Part shown: piece after piece, positions 37,629-46,929 of the stretch
Layout: the number at the start of each line of letters is the position of its first letter
Position numbering within the stretch: position 1 is the stretch's first letter
Origin: CAWACC01 sp964390695
GTDB lineage: Bacteria; Chlamydiota; Chlamydiia; Chlamydiales; Parachlamydiaceae
Reading direction: 5' to 3'
Assembly (NCBI GenBank): GCA_964390695.1
Contig: CAYMKI010000001.1
Span: 1 to 64,000, forward strand
Length of the DNA: 64,000 bases
Translations under genes and position numbers: made by a program
Notes under the pieces: model-generated
The model's database searches: none
Seen by the model: the letters and a program-made list of their open reading frames with translations, nothing else
Told to the model about the DNA's origin: nothing

Positions 37629-37689
37629 AAGTCACACCAATGAAAGTCAGATACGTTAAAATTATATCTTACACAAGATAGGAAAATTA

Positions 37690-38312
37690 TTACAATTACC
37701 CTTATTTAACCTCTGCCCATGCCCTTGCCCATGCCAAACTCGAATAAAATGGTTTCAACCACCGAGTGTGGTGAGAGCAGTGTGAAAAGGTTTGAACCAC
37801 TGAGGAGGGGAGGGCAGTGAGACAAGTGTGAGCACACAAATAATGTATGAATTTGCTCTTTACCTTTCCCTTGCTCGACCATCTTTGTTTATCTATTTAT
37901 TTAAACCCAACATACTCTAATTGCGCGCTTATTGTAACGCGATTGGAGTATGTTGGGTTTTAATCTAGATCGTCATGCATGAACTCTCAGATATATAAAC
38001 CTGCTATTAGATTAAAAAGTTATCAGAATCTATTTACTTCGACTGTGCAATATTTATAGAACCTTCTAGAGTACTGAATAGTTACAAATAATTATGACTT
38101 TGAGTCATAATTATTTGCAGGCAAGGATACATACCCATACCTCTATTATGAACCCAATTTTGTCTCACTGCCCTCCCCTCCTCAGTGGTTCAAATCTTTT
38201 CACACTACTCTCTCTACACTCAGTGGTTCAAACCCTTTAATTCGGGATCAGGATAAGGAATTTAAAACAATTTGGGCAAGGGCACGGGAACAGGTAAGGA
38301 GATTAATTATGC
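37690..38312 (-). repeat. Palindromic repeat element, copy B (inverted relative to copy A)
   Basis: This is the reverse complement of the element at 4684-5325: the core at about 38030-38140 matches its core, with a stretch of over 50 identical bases. The right end has the same 17-bp terminus (AAGGAGATTAATTATGC at 38296-38312). The left end (about 37690) is decayed. It carries a 58-bp palindrome at 37903-37960 that copy A lacks. Confidence 0.82.
37903..37960. repeat. 58-bp palindrome inserted in repeat copy B
   Basis: Starts AAACCCAACATACTCTAATT and ends with the near-perfect complement GATTGGAGTATGTTGGGTTT. It is identical over exactly 58 bp to 60455-60512. The matching point in copy A (around 5100-5115) reads straight through, so this is an insertion. 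The flanks are TTTA and TTAA, hinting at a TA or TTAA target. Confidence 0.88.
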
Positions 38313-38326
38313 AAGAGAACTATTTT

Positions 38327-38785
38327 CTAAGGCCTAAGACCAAACATGCCAAAAGAAGACTTCATCGATCCTACCACAGGAAGTTCACCTTTTTCCATCG
38401 ACTCTTTCCATTTCTTGGCTTTTTCCACAAAAGGGGAGATCTCATCGGCAATACGGTCACCCGTCAAATCCCTTTGTCGAAAAGTTTGATATAAGATCAA
38501 ATGATCGGTCTTGGCGCTATAGGCGAAGATGCCATGCTGCGGATAAGGCATGCCATTAGCTTTGAGAGCCTCGCGAAATAAGTCTTCGCGATAGCGTCCT
38601 GGGGGAATAGGGCCCAAATCAGCACCTATGATAAACTCATCATTTCGAGGATTTTGCTCGAGCTGTATTTTTATGCCTTCAGGCATATTGATCAGACACG
38701 AATGATTGCGATCAGGATGCAGATCCGGAATTTTTAAGACCTGACCCACTTCGCTCAAGATTATTTCAAGATAATTTTTGACCAT
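38327..38785 (-). CDS. Type III secretion chaperone (CesT/Scc1-like)
   Basis: A 152-residue acidic/neutral protein starting MVKNYLEIILSEVGQVLKI, which fits the alpha-beta fold of CesT-family class I chaperones (first helix, then INMPEGIKIQLEQ strands, a GADLGPIPPGRYREDLFREAL helix, and DHLILYQTF strand). It lies 10 bp after copN. In Chlamydia the gene at this place is scc1 (sycE), a chaperone that with Scc4 binds CopN. I therefore expect it to hold CopN or another substrate for secretion. The C-terminal tail (GSMKSSFGMFGLRP) is extra. Confidence 0.82.
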   Translation of the reverse strand: MVKNYLEIILSEVGQVLKIPDLHPDRNHSCLINMPEGIKIQLEQNPRNDEFIIGADLGPIPPGRYREDLFREALKANGMPYPQHGIFAYSAKTDHLILYQTFRQRDLTGDRIADEISPFVEKAKKWKESMEKGELPVVGSMKSSFGMFGLRP

Positions 38786-38795
38786 ATAATCCCCT

Positions 38796-39995
38796 CTAAC
38801 CTTGTTCTTCCTCGTCTTCTTCTTCCTCGTCTTCTTCTTTCTCAGTCAGCTCTTCCAGCTCATCTTCCAGATCTTCCAAGGCTTCGATGATAGCCATATA
38901 CAGTTCATCGCGGTGTTGAATAGACTTATAGACCTGGTTGACGGCTACTTCACGTACGGCATCTCTCAGTTGGCTGAAAACAATGATTTTGGCAATCAGC
39001 CATTGTTCTATACCTAGTTTTGCCGCCACCTGTAAAACCTTTGCTGCAGAGGGATACCTTTCGGCAGCCAAAGACATAAACTGTTTGGAAACCGACTCGA
39101 ATGTCAATTGAGAGGGCATATCCATGCCTTCTTTGGAAAACAAACCTTCCATCAGATGCATTCTGCCTTTGAAAAAGCGATAAACTCCTAAAATAGCCTG
39201 CAAAGAGCGCGTCTCGGTCAAGAGGCGATGCAACAACCCTCTGGGAATAGACGGTCCCTTGGATTTCATGTCTGCACCCAAAGAATGCAGCAGATAGTCT
39301 ATCACTTTCTTCAGTTCTTTGAAGGAATACCGATTGGAAAGCTCTTCAAAGAGGGTGGCCGATTCCCTAGGATTGCCTGTAATGTCCCTATAAAGATCTC
39401 GCAGCGATGTTGGGGTACCCAAACCTTTCTCGGCGGCCATACGGGCTTCTTGAGTGATGTTTTTGCCGGCGACAATTTCACGTCCGAACTGCTGATTGAA
39501 GTCGTCTTTAGCCTCTTTAACTACACGGGCTAACTCCCCTTCGGTGGTTTCTAGTAGGAAATCAAAAACTTCATCTACTAGAGAAACATCTGAATAAAAC
39601 TCGAGAATTTTTTTTAGGATGGTCTCTTTGTCATCACCCGGCTTAATGTGTTCGCGGAGCAGGGTCAAAATGTTAGCTTTAAACTCGGGATTGCGGCGGC
39701 TGTACTCATCGGCAAATTTTTTGATCTGCTCTACCGGCAGCAGTCGATGAGCTTTTTCGCCAGGCTGCAGATTCTTGTTTACGCGGCTTCTGTTGTTTTT
39801 AAGCGTCTTTTCGGTCCTTTTAATCCTGGCAGCAAACGGGTTGATCGCCTCTTCTTGCTGATTTAGAAATGCCGACTGACTTTCTTCTTGCTCAGCGCGA
39901 AGCTCTACCTGCTCTTCTTGAGCTACTTCTTTCATAGCTTCTAAAGTTATATTGACAGGCTGTTCTCTTCTGCCTACTCCAGACAAATCGGCCAT
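38796..39995 (-). CDS. copN: T3SS gatekeeper/plug protein CopN (SctW)
   Basis: A 399-residue HrpE/YopN/LcrE family protein. It follows sctV and precedes the chaperone, exactly as in Chlamydia. The N-terminal 60 residues are Gln/Glu-rich with a likely secretion signal, then a helical YopN domain (about 90-290) and a TyeA-like C-terminal helical part. The last 30 residues are almost all acidic (EELTEKEEDEEEEDEEEQG). CopN blocks premature effector release and in Chlamydia is itself secreted and acts on tubulin. GGGAGG lies 8 nt upstream of the ATG. The tubulin role is not testable from this sequence. Confidence 0.88.
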   Translation of the reverse strand: MADLSGVGRREQPVNITLEAMKEVAQEEQVELRAEQEESQSAFLNQQEEAINPFAARIKRTEKTLKNNRSRVNKNLQPGEKAHRLLPVEQIKKFADEYSRRNPEFKANILTLLREHIKPGDDKETILKKILEFYSDVSLVDEVFDFLLETTEGELARVVKEAKDDFNQQFGREIVAGKNITQEARMAAEKGLGTPTSLRDLYRDITGNPRESATLFEELSNRYSFKELKKVIDYLLHSLGADMKSKGPSIPRGLLHRLLTETRSLQAILGVYRFFKGRMHLMEGLFSKEGMDMPSQLTFESVSKQFMSLAAERYPSAAKVLQVAAKLGIEQWLIAKIIVFSQLRDAVREVAVNQVYKSIQHRDELYMAIIEALEDLEDELEELTEKEEDEEEEDEEEQG

Positions 39996-40048
39996 AATTT
40001 TTCCCTCCCTGGAAAAACATGTTTATCTCAACGCCCGGCTGTACAAAA

Positions 40049-42226
40049 TTAAGCTATTTGTATCCTACCTAGGGGTTGGATGCGGATTTCAGGCACTATC
40101 TCCTGATATGACACCACAGAAATGTCTGAAAACTCCATTTCTATGAGCTTCCGCACAAATCGCCTAACATCTATAGCCGTAAGCAATACCGGAGGCTGAC
40201 CTCCTGGCGGAGGCGGCGCGACGGTATTCCTTACACCTTGCAAAATGAGCTGCACGGAGTCCGGATCCAAAGCCAGGTATGACCCGGCGGACGTTTGCTT
40301 GATGGCTCCGCGCACCATGTCCTCAATTTCCGGATCCAGAATATAAACGGACAGCACCGACTGCCCTTGCGAATATTTGTAGCTGATATATCGCTTCAAC
40401 GAAGACCGCACATATTCGGTCAGCAGCACAGTGTCTTTTTCGGTTTGGGCCCATTCGCTGAGCGCTTCCATGATGGTGCGCAAGTCTTTGATGGAAATCT
40501 GCTCCTGAATCAAACGCTTGAAGATATCGGTCATCTTCTGCAAAGGAATCAAACGCGTCACTTCTTTAATCAGGTCCGGGAATGATTTCTCCATAAATTC
40601 CAACATGGATTTGACTTCTTGTATACCCACAAATTCATTGGCATAACGTCTGAAGAAATAGGATAGGTGCAGGATCATCACTTCGAGGTGATTCCAAAAT
40701 TTAATCCCGGCTTTCTCGAGCAATTCCTTGTGCGCCACATTCACCCACAAAGAAGGCAATCCAAGAGAATTCTTATACGTGGTATAGGGGAGATTATAGC
40801 GCTTGAGGTTCTCTTCGGTTTCATTCGTCAGCACGCATCCTTCTAATACCTTGCCGCGCACGATAGGCACTTCATTCAGATGAATGGAATACTCATCCTT
40901 GTCCAAGATGGGCGAATCGGTCCTGACATGCACACCAGGGAAGCGCACGCCCAAGTCCCCGTACAGAGCTTGGCGCATTCTAGGGATCATTTGATCGACA
41001 AACCCTTGTCCTCGCGGAGCTTTCTGAATTTCGACGCTCATATTTTTGCCGCACTCTAAAATCACCGGCAAAGTAAGGGCGTAACTATCAATGCCGCCGC
41101 CCGTGATGACTTTATGGCCTTTGACGGATGTTTCGGAGGTCGGCTGTTCAATGGAGGCGATACCAGCTCCTCCTCCCCCGCCACCGGTAGAGACTGTACC
41201 GGGCTCATACGTCGATTCTGAAGTCCAGAGTGCATATCCGATAAGTCCTAAAGCTAATGACAAAATCATAAATGGAGCTAAGGGGAAGCCTGGCAAGAGG
41301 CCCATGCCCATCAAAAATCCGGCCGCAATCAACAACGCTTTGGGCTGTTTCAATAATTGTCCTGAAATCTCCGAACCCAAGTTAGTGTCACCTTTTTCAC
41401 TGGATACGCGTGTGGTCACGATACCGGCGGTAATGGAAATTAAAAGCGCAGGGATCTGTGTGACCAAGCCGTCACCTATCGTCAGCAAAGCATACGTCTG
41501 CACAGCATCCATGGTGGTCATGCCGTTCATCATCGTACCGATCACAATACCGCCCGTGATGTTGACGATACAGATGATCAACCCGGCAATGGCGTCCCCC
41601 TTAACGAATTTCATGGCACCGTCCATTGCACCATAGAGCTGGCTTTCCTTTTGGATGGCCAAACGCTTTTCACGGGCTTGGTTGGAATCCAGCAAACCTG
41701 ATCTCAAGTCGGCGTCAATACTCATCTGTTTACCCGGCATAGCATCCAAGGTAAAGCGGGCGGCGACTTCGGCCACGCGCTCGGCTCCTTTGACGATCAC
41801 GATAAAGTTGACGATGGTGATGATCATAAAGATAACACCCCCGACAACAAAATTACCTCCGACGACAAAGTTACCGAACTGATAAATGATGTGACCGGCA
41901 TTGGCATGCAGCAAAACCTGACGGGTTGAGGCGATGTTAATCCCCAAACGGTAAAGCGTAGTGATCAAAAGCAAGGAGGGGAATATCGAAAGCTGTACAG
42001 CACTGGGAATATAGAGAGCCACCATCAGCAGTGTCACAGATATCGTTAAGTTCATGGCTATCAAATAGTCGATGATATCCGGTGTGACCGGCAAGATGAT
42101 AATTGCCAATATACCGACAATTAAACCCGCTAAGGCAATATCACTCGATTTCGAAATATTCTCGAGGGATCTTTCCCCACCGAGCCGGGCTGTAATTCCA
42201 TCCAGGATTTTTTTTATAAAGTTCAT
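40049..42226 (-). CDS. sctV: T3SS export gate protein SctV (CdsV/LcrD)
   Basis: A 725-residue FHIPEP family protein. The N-terminal half has about seven or eight membrane segments with the family loop FTLDAMPGKQMSIDADLRSGLL and GAMDGAMKFVKGDAIAGLI. The C-terminal half is the cytosolic ring domain (MIPRMRQALYGDLGVRFPGVHV and YKYSQGQSVLSVYILDPEIE). It forms the nonameric gate that passes substrates from the ATPase into the export channel. Second gene of the sctU-sctV-copN-chaperone operon. A Gly-rich linker (TGGGGGGAGIAS) joins the halves. Confidence 0.95.
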   Translation of the reverse strand: MNFIKKILDGITARLGGERSLENISKSSDIALAGLIVGILAIIILPVTPDIIDYLIAMNLTISVTLLMVALYIPSAVQLSIFPSLLLITTLYRLGINIASTRQVLLHANAGHIIYQFGNFVVGGNFVVGGVIFMIITIVNFIVIVKGAERVAEVAARFTLDAMPGKQMSIDADLRSGLLDSNQAREKRLAIQKESQLYGAMDGAMKFVKGDAIAGLIICIVNITGGIVIGTMMNGMTTMDAVQTYALLTIGDGLVTQIPALLISITAGIVTTRVSSEKGDTNLGSEISGQLLKQPKALLIAAGFLMGMGLLPGFPLAPFMILSLALGLIGYALWTSESTYEPGTVSTGGGGGGAGIASIEQPTSETSVKGHKVITGGGIDSYALTLPVILECGKNMSVEIQKAPRGQGFVDQMIPRMRQALYGDLGVRFPGVHVRTDSPILDKDEYSIHLNEVPIVRGKVLEGCVLTNETEENLKRYNLPYTTYKNSLGLPSLWVNVAHKELLEKAGIKFWNHLEVMILHLSYFFRRYANEFVGIQEVKSMLEFMEKSFPDLIKEVTRLIPLQKMTDIFKRLIQEQISIKDLRTIMEALSEWAQTEKDTVLLTEYVRSSLKRYISYKYSQGQSVLSVYILDPEIEDMVRGAIKQTSAGSYLALDPDSVQLILQGVRNTVAPPPPGGQPPVLLTAIDVRRFVRKLIEMEFSDISVVSYQEIVPEIRIQPLGRIQIA

Positions 42227-42343
42227 TTAAAGTGATCTCCATCTATGATCGCATCTTACCTGATTATAATCATTCTCTCTTTATTTACTCATCAGCAAAA
42301 AAAAACTATCACCTGATTTTTAGACTAGATCCCCATACCGTCA

Positions 42344-43414
42344 CTACTTTTCTGTATAATCATAGGCACTTTCGGTATTCAAAGCATTAATCCAGCGAAT
42401 AATTTCCGCTACAGCTTCGTATGTCTCTTCGGGCACATACTCATGCACATCACCATCTTCCCACAATTTTCGTGCCAACTTGATGTTTCTGATCACCGGC
42501 ACCCCATGCATCTCGGCCATTTTGATAATTCTTTGCGCCAGCAGGTCTTGCCCCATAGCTATGATGTAAGGCGCTGCATCCACTTCCCTGTTATAGCCTA
42601 AAGCCACGGCTATGTGCTGAGGGTTGGTCACTACAGCTTGCGCTCTCTTAACGCCACCCGCAGGTCCCTCGGAATAGGCGATTTCCTGTGCAATCTGACG
42701 ACGCTTACCCTTGATATGCGGATCCCCTTCGGTATTCTTGTACTCCTGTTTAACTTCAAATTTTTCCATGCGCATTTCTTTAGCAAAGTCAAACTTCTGG
42801 TAGGCAAAATCGGCTATAGCTACGAAAATGAAAAATAAGCCTACCTTAATGACCACTTCCATAAGAAAGGCGTTAAAGACTATTAAAGCTCCCGCTGTGG
42901 GAATCGACAACGTCCTGATCAATACAGGCAAACTGTTCATCATCACTTTGTATATCAAATACGAGGCAATACCGATCTTAATACACGACTTGATCAGCTC
43001 CACTAGGGTCTTCATCTTGAATTTGGCTTTCAAATTCTGGATCGGATCAAATTTCTTCGGATCGAACTTAAAAACTTCAAGAGCAAAAACCGGGCCAACG
43101 GCCAAGAAATTGACGAGGACACCGACCATGGCCACGATCACCAAGATAGGTATGCTGCAGGTAAAAATGACCAAGGCCGAATCCATATATAGCTGCGAGA
43201 GAATATTGCTCAACTCTTGGTTCGGAATCAGCCGAAAGGCGGCTACGGTAAAATCTCGCATATTATCGAACATATAGCTGCCCATACCCAGGACCACCCA
43301 TATGGATACGATAAACGTAAACGCAGAGGGTAAATCTTGCGATTTTGCGACCTGCCCTTTCTTCTTGGCATCCCGCAACTTTTTAGGGGTAGCTTTTTCG
43401 GTTTTTTCGCCCAT
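42344..43414 (-). CDS. sctU: T3SS substrate-switch protein SctU (CdsU/YscU)
   Basis: A 356-residue FlhB/SctU family protein, starting MGEKTEKATPKKLRDAKKKG as is usual. It has four membrane segments and a C-terminal cytosolic domain. The autocleavage site, normally Asn-Pro-Thr-His, reads NPQH at about residues 264-267 in AVVTNPQHIAVALGY. The Asn-Pro bond that is cut is kept. Cleavage changes substrate specificity from needle to effectors. Operon head: sctV follows after 117 bp. It is divergent from ychF. Confidence 0.93.
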   Translation of the reverse strand: MGEKTEKATPKKLRDAKKKGQVAKSQDLPSAFTFIVSIWVVLGMGSYMFDNMRDFTVAAFRLIPNQELSNILSQLYMDSALVIFTCSIPILVIVAMVGVLVNFLAVGPVFALEVFKFDPKKFDPIQNLKAKFKMKTLVELIKSCIKIGIASYLIYKVMMNSLPVLIRTLSIPTAGALIVFNAFLMEVVIKVGLFFIFVAIADFAYQKFDFAKEMRMEKFEVKQEYKNTEGDPHIKGKRRQIAQEIAYSEGPAGGVKRAQAVVTNPQHIAVALGYNREVDAAPYIIAMGQDLLAQRIIKMAEMHGVPVIRNIKLARKLWEDGDVHEYVPEETYEAVAEIIRWINALNTESAYDYTEK

Positions 43415-43622
43415 AAAATCATCTCTTTAATCTATAAGATGAGAAAAATATACACGAGTTATAATATAAGATATAGATCTATCACCATCTTTAGTATATA
43501 TAAGCTTTTCCTGTGCTGTCAAGGAAAAATTATAACCCAAAATTTGATTGAATTTTTATTTTATATTGATTATAAATAATTACAATATCAGGTTTTCAAT
43601 TTGCTTTTTATAAAGAGGTATT

Positions 43623-44729
43623 ATGTCCGGACCATCTTCCAAACTTTCCTGCGGTATCGTGGGTCTTCCCAATGTAGGAAAATCCACTCTTTTCAATGCG
43701 CTCACCTCCAATCAAGCCGCCGCTTCCAACTACCCATTTTGCACTATAGATCCTAACGTCGGAATTGTAGATGTTGACGATCCCCGTTTGCCAACGCTCT
43801 CAAAACTCTCGGGCAGCTCAAAGATAGTATATGCCACCATGCAGTTTGTCGATATCGCCGGTCTGGTAGAAGGCGCCTCAAAAGGGGAAGGACTAGGCAA
43901 TAAATTCCTAGCCAATATCCGCGAAACGGATGCTATCGTGCATGTGGTCCGCTGCTTTGATTCCACAGACATCGTCCACGTCAGCGGATCTATCAATCCC
44001 ATCCAAGATATTCAAGTCATCAACCTAGAACTCTGCCTGGCCGATCTGCAAATGGTGGAAAATTCCATCTCCCGCCTAGAAAAACAGGCCAAAGCCAAAA
44101 AAGACTTACTGCCCGTGATCGCTTGCTTGGCGCGCATCCAGCACCACTTGAACGAAAACAAGCCCGTGCGCACCTTCGAACTGACGGCCGAAGAGCAAGA
44201 ACTGCTGAAGCCCTATCCTTTTTTAACCAGCAAAAAAGTGCTCTATGCTTGCAATGTGGCCGAAAAAGATCTGCCCACACTCGAAAATGAATACGTGCGT
44301 AAAGTCCGGGAATATGCCCATGCCGAAGGCAATGAGGTCATCACCATCTGCGCCAAAATCGAAGAGGAAATCGCCCAGCTGCCCCTCTCCGAACGCACCG
44401 AATACCTGCAAAGCTTGGGCTTAAAACAATCCGGCTTAAGCCGTCTGATCAAAGCCTCCTTCGACATGCTCGGCCTGATCACCTTTTTGACTACCGGCGA
44501 AATGGAAACGCGCGCTTGGACGATCACCAAGGGCACCACGGCTGTAGAAGCCGCCGGAAAAATACACACCGACATCCAAAAAGGCTTTGTCCGCGCCGAA
44601 GTCGTTTCCTACGATAACATGGTTAAATACCAAGGACGCAACGGCGCCAAGGAAGCGGGAAAAGTGCGCTTTGAAGGTAAAGATTACATTGTCCAAGACG
44701 GCGATGTGATCATTTTTATGCATCATTAG
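43623..44729 (+). CDS. ychF: Ribosome-associated ATPase YchF (OLA1 family)
   Basis: A 368-residue P-loop protein of the Obg-like family. Walker A is GLPNVGKSTLFNAL, then NYPFCTIDPNVGIVDVDDPR, DIAGLVEGASKGEGLGN and a C-terminal TGS domain (AWTITKGTTAVEAAGKIHTD). YchF prefers ATP over GTP and binds ribosomes, with roles in stress responses. AAAGAGG lies 6 nt upstream of the ATG. It is divergent from sctU, as in Chlamydia, so the two share a 208-bp promoter region. Confidence 0.95.
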   Translation: MSGPSSKLSCGIVGLPNVGKSTLFNALTSNQAAASNYPFCTIDPNVGIVDVDDPRLPTLSKLSGSSKIVYATMQFVDIAGLVEGASKGEGLGNKFLANIRETDAIVHVVRCFDSTDIVHVSGSINPIQDIQVINLELCLADLQMVENSISRLEKQAKAKKDLLPVIACLARIQHHLNENKPVRTFELTAEEQELLKPYPFLTSKKVLYACNVAEKDLPTLENEYVRKVREYAHAEGNEVITICAKIEEEIAQLPLSERTEYLQSLGLKQSGLSRLIKASFDMLGLITFLTTGEMETRAWTITKGTTAVEAAGKIHTDIQKGFVRAEVVSYDNMVKYQGRNGAKEAGKVRFEGKDYIVQDGDVIIFMHH

Positions 44730-44743
44730 AAAATTAGGATCCC

Positions 44744-45874
44744 ATGGAACTTTTTGTCACTTGCGCAGAAGGCATCGAACCGCTGCTCACCGAAGAACTG
44801 CAACAAATCGGATTTAGCGATCTGCGCCCCGGCTACCGAGGTGTTTACGTACAAAATGCGGATTTAAATACCGTATATAAAATTAACTACAGCTCCCGCC
44901 TGGCCATGCGAGTCCTATCCCCGCTGACCCGCTTCCGCTGTTTTGATCAAAGATCTTTATACAGGGGAGTTTCGCAAGTCGATTGGCTAGAATTAATTCC
45001 GCGGCATAAAACCTTTGCTATCGATGCCAACGTCTCCCATAAAAATTTACGCAACAGCTTATTTGCCTCACAGGTGGCCAAAGATGCCATCTGCGATCAA
45101 TATCGCGAAAGAACCGGCATACGCCCCTCGGTATCTCCCAAAGACCCCGACATCCAGCTTAACTTATTCATACGCGATGATAAAGCTATATTAAGCTTCG
45201 ATACCTCAGGCATGCCTTTGCATAAACGCGGCTACCGCCAAGAAAGCGGCGAAGCGCCCATGCAGGAAACGCTGGCTGCCGCCCTCTTGAAAATGGCCGG
45301 CTATCATAAAGATGCCGTGTTATGCGACCCGTGCTGCGGCTCCGGAACGATCTTGATAGAGGCGGCTTTGATGGCCACAAATACCGCTCCTGGGTATTTA
45401 CGCCAAAAATGGGGGTTTATGGACCTGCCGGGATTTTCCTCGCAGGATTGGCTGAAGGTGAAAAACGAAATCGATGCCCTACGTCAACCGCTATCCTCCG
45501 GCATGCTCTTTGGCTGCGATATCAGCAAAGACATCGTGCGCATCTGCAAAACCAACCTCCGAGCAGCCGGCTTCCTCTCGCAAGTGGATATCCAGCAAAA
45601 CGACTTCCGCAACTACACCCCTCCTAAATCGCCCAATCTGATCATCGCCAATCCACCCCACGGCATCCGCCTGGAAACCACCGACCCCTTAAGGTCGCTG
45701 TATCGCGCTTTGGGCGATTTTCTCAAAAATAAATCCGCTCGTCCGGCTAAAGGCTTTGTGTTTACCAGCAATATGGAATTAGCTAAAGAAGTGGGATTAA
45801 AGCCCACCCAAAGGCATGTCCTGCACAACAGCGGGATTGAGTCGCGATTCCTGGAATTTGATTTATTCGCCTAG
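44744..45874 (+). CDS. THUMP-domain SAM-dependent RNA methyltransferase (RlmL/YpsC type)
   Basis: A 376-residue protein. Residues about 1-160 contain a THUMP RNA-binding fold (MELFVTCAEGIEPLLTEELQ, DIQLNLFIRDDKAILSFD). The methyltransferase part has VLCDPCCGSGTILIEAALMA (SAM loop), FGCDISKDIVRICKTNLR and LIIANPPHGIRLE. The catalytic motif usually reads NPPY; here it is NPPH. The family methylates 23S rRNA guanosines at N2. It is 14 bp downstream of ychF and probably co-transcribed. It is GC-richer than the accessory genes that follow. Confidence 0.9.
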   Translation: MELFVTCAEGIEPLLTEELQQIGFSDLRPGYRGVYVQNADLNTVYKINYSSRLAMRVLSPLTRFRCFDQRSLYRGVSQVDWLELIPRHKTFAIDANVSHKNLRNSLFASQVAKDAICDQYRERTGIRPSVSPKDPDIQLNLFIRDDKAILSFDTSGMPLHKRGYRQESGEAPMQETLAAALLKMAGYHKDAVLCDPCCGSGTILIEAALMATNTAPGYLRQKWGFMDLPGFSSQDWLKVKNEIDALRQPLSSGMLFGCDISKDIVRICKTNLRAAGFLSQVDIQQNDFRNYTPPKSPNLIIANPPHGIRLETTDPLRSLYRALGDFLKNKSARPAKGFVFTSNMELAKEVGLKPTQRHVLHNSGIESRFLEFDLFA

Positions 45875-45928
45875 CTAATCCTTCAGCGCCAATACGGCTT
45901 GTTTACTAGATTATGATTATAGAGCTTA

Positions 45929-46738
45929 CTATCCTGAGGGGTATCCAACGGATTTAAATCGGGCCGTAATTGAATCTTTGACACCAAGGACGGGAAAGAA
46001 CATCAATCCAAAAATAGCGCTGAGCGTCCTAATGAGCACTGACGAACCGTTTAATTGTTTAAATGTGACATCTAGACGATCTCCTTTCCATTTAAATGCA
46101 CTGTATCTGCCACTACAGTCTGCAAAAGGAGCAATGACAAGCCTTCCAGGGGCTAAATTTGCTAGGCTTTGAGCTATAGCCGTTTGACCGTCATCATTCT
46201 CAGTGATCTTGCCTGTACTACAGCTTTCCAAATAGATACACGCATCGGAAGCCAACAGATTAAGAGATTCCTTCAATAAGTCTATATTTTTGCTGGCCAA
46301 TTTACGACCTTCAGCTCCGATTATATCTTTGTTTGAAAGATAACTCATGGGATTTTCTTCTAGACAATTGCTAGTCAGAGTTATGAAATTAGGAGCCCCA
46401 TGAGCCCTGATAAATAGACCGGTAATAATGTTGCGATTATCTTTAGCTGTAGTTTCTATGGCCTGGTTTATATCTTGAATGGAACACAAAGACTTGTACA
46501 CAATATGGGTATGCTCTTGCAAGTGCAAAGTCCTCAAACGATAGCTACCAATATGTGCTAAACCTTCCTCTAACCCGACAGCTGAGAGGACAAGCAAAAC
46601 TTTTTTGTCCTGGATCTTATTTCCATTATGAACATATTTTACTAAACGATCAGCATATGCATCTAACGCCCCTATGACCACACCTATGGCTAAGCCGCCA
46701 AACACAAGCGCCGCGGATTTTCCCATGACATTATTCAC
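45929..46738 (-). CDS. Caspase-fold-like (clan CD) putative cysteine peptidase, paralogue 1
   Basis: A 269-residue protein. Residues 8-26 form a hydrophobic stretch (ALVFGGLAIGVVIGALDAYA) that may anchor it. Then come the features of clan CD peptidases: a strand KKVLLVLSAVGLEEG, a strand ending in His-Gly (ITGLFIRAHGAPNF, H113), and a strand ending in Cys (DACIYLESCSTGKITEN, C173), about 60 residues apart. These are the positions of the catalytic dyad in caspases, legumain and gingipain. A very similar gene follows at 46930-47748. The family is otherwise unknown to me. Proteolysis, and secretion into the host, are inferences. Confidence 0.6.
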   Translation of the reverse strand: MNNVMGKSAALVFGGLAIGVVIGALDAYADRLVKYVHNGNKIQDKKVLLVLSAVGLEEGLAHIGSYRLRTLHLQEHTHIVYKSLCSIQDINQAIETTAKDNRNIITGLFIRAHGAPNFITLTSNCLEENPMSYLSNKDIIGAEGRKLASKNIDLLKESLNLLASDACIYLESCSTGKITENDDGQTAIAQSLANLAPGRLVIAPFADCSGRYSAFKWKGDRLDVTFKQLNGSSVLIRTLSAIFGLMFFPVLGVKDSITARFKSVGYPSG

Positions 46739-46929
46739 GTTAAAGCCCTCTCATCACTATTTTGAAATTTGTGTTAATTTATATTAAATGTTTTATGGAG
46801 TCATGAAAACCCATATCATTCGCAATGATCCTACCCTACGGATCAAAATTTTACCACCAAGAAATTGAGAAGGTGCTTATTCATGAAATTAACTCAACTT
46901 GTTTAAGCTCAACCTTATGAAAGAGCTTT

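Larger units (their letters stand above)
37629..38326. other. 698-bp intergenic region, mostly repeat element copy B
   Basis: The first 60 bp are the upstream region of the small membrane gene; nearly all the rest is the second copy of the palindromic element with an inserted 58-bp palindrome. The chaperone gene stop (38327) lies 14 bp past the element's end, so the element may end transcription of the T3SS operon. Confidence 0.7.

Noticed and set aside
41091..41636. Plus-strand 181-codon gene
   Set aside because: Shadow of sctV on the opposite strand; the translation is low-complexity Pro/Ile/Thr.
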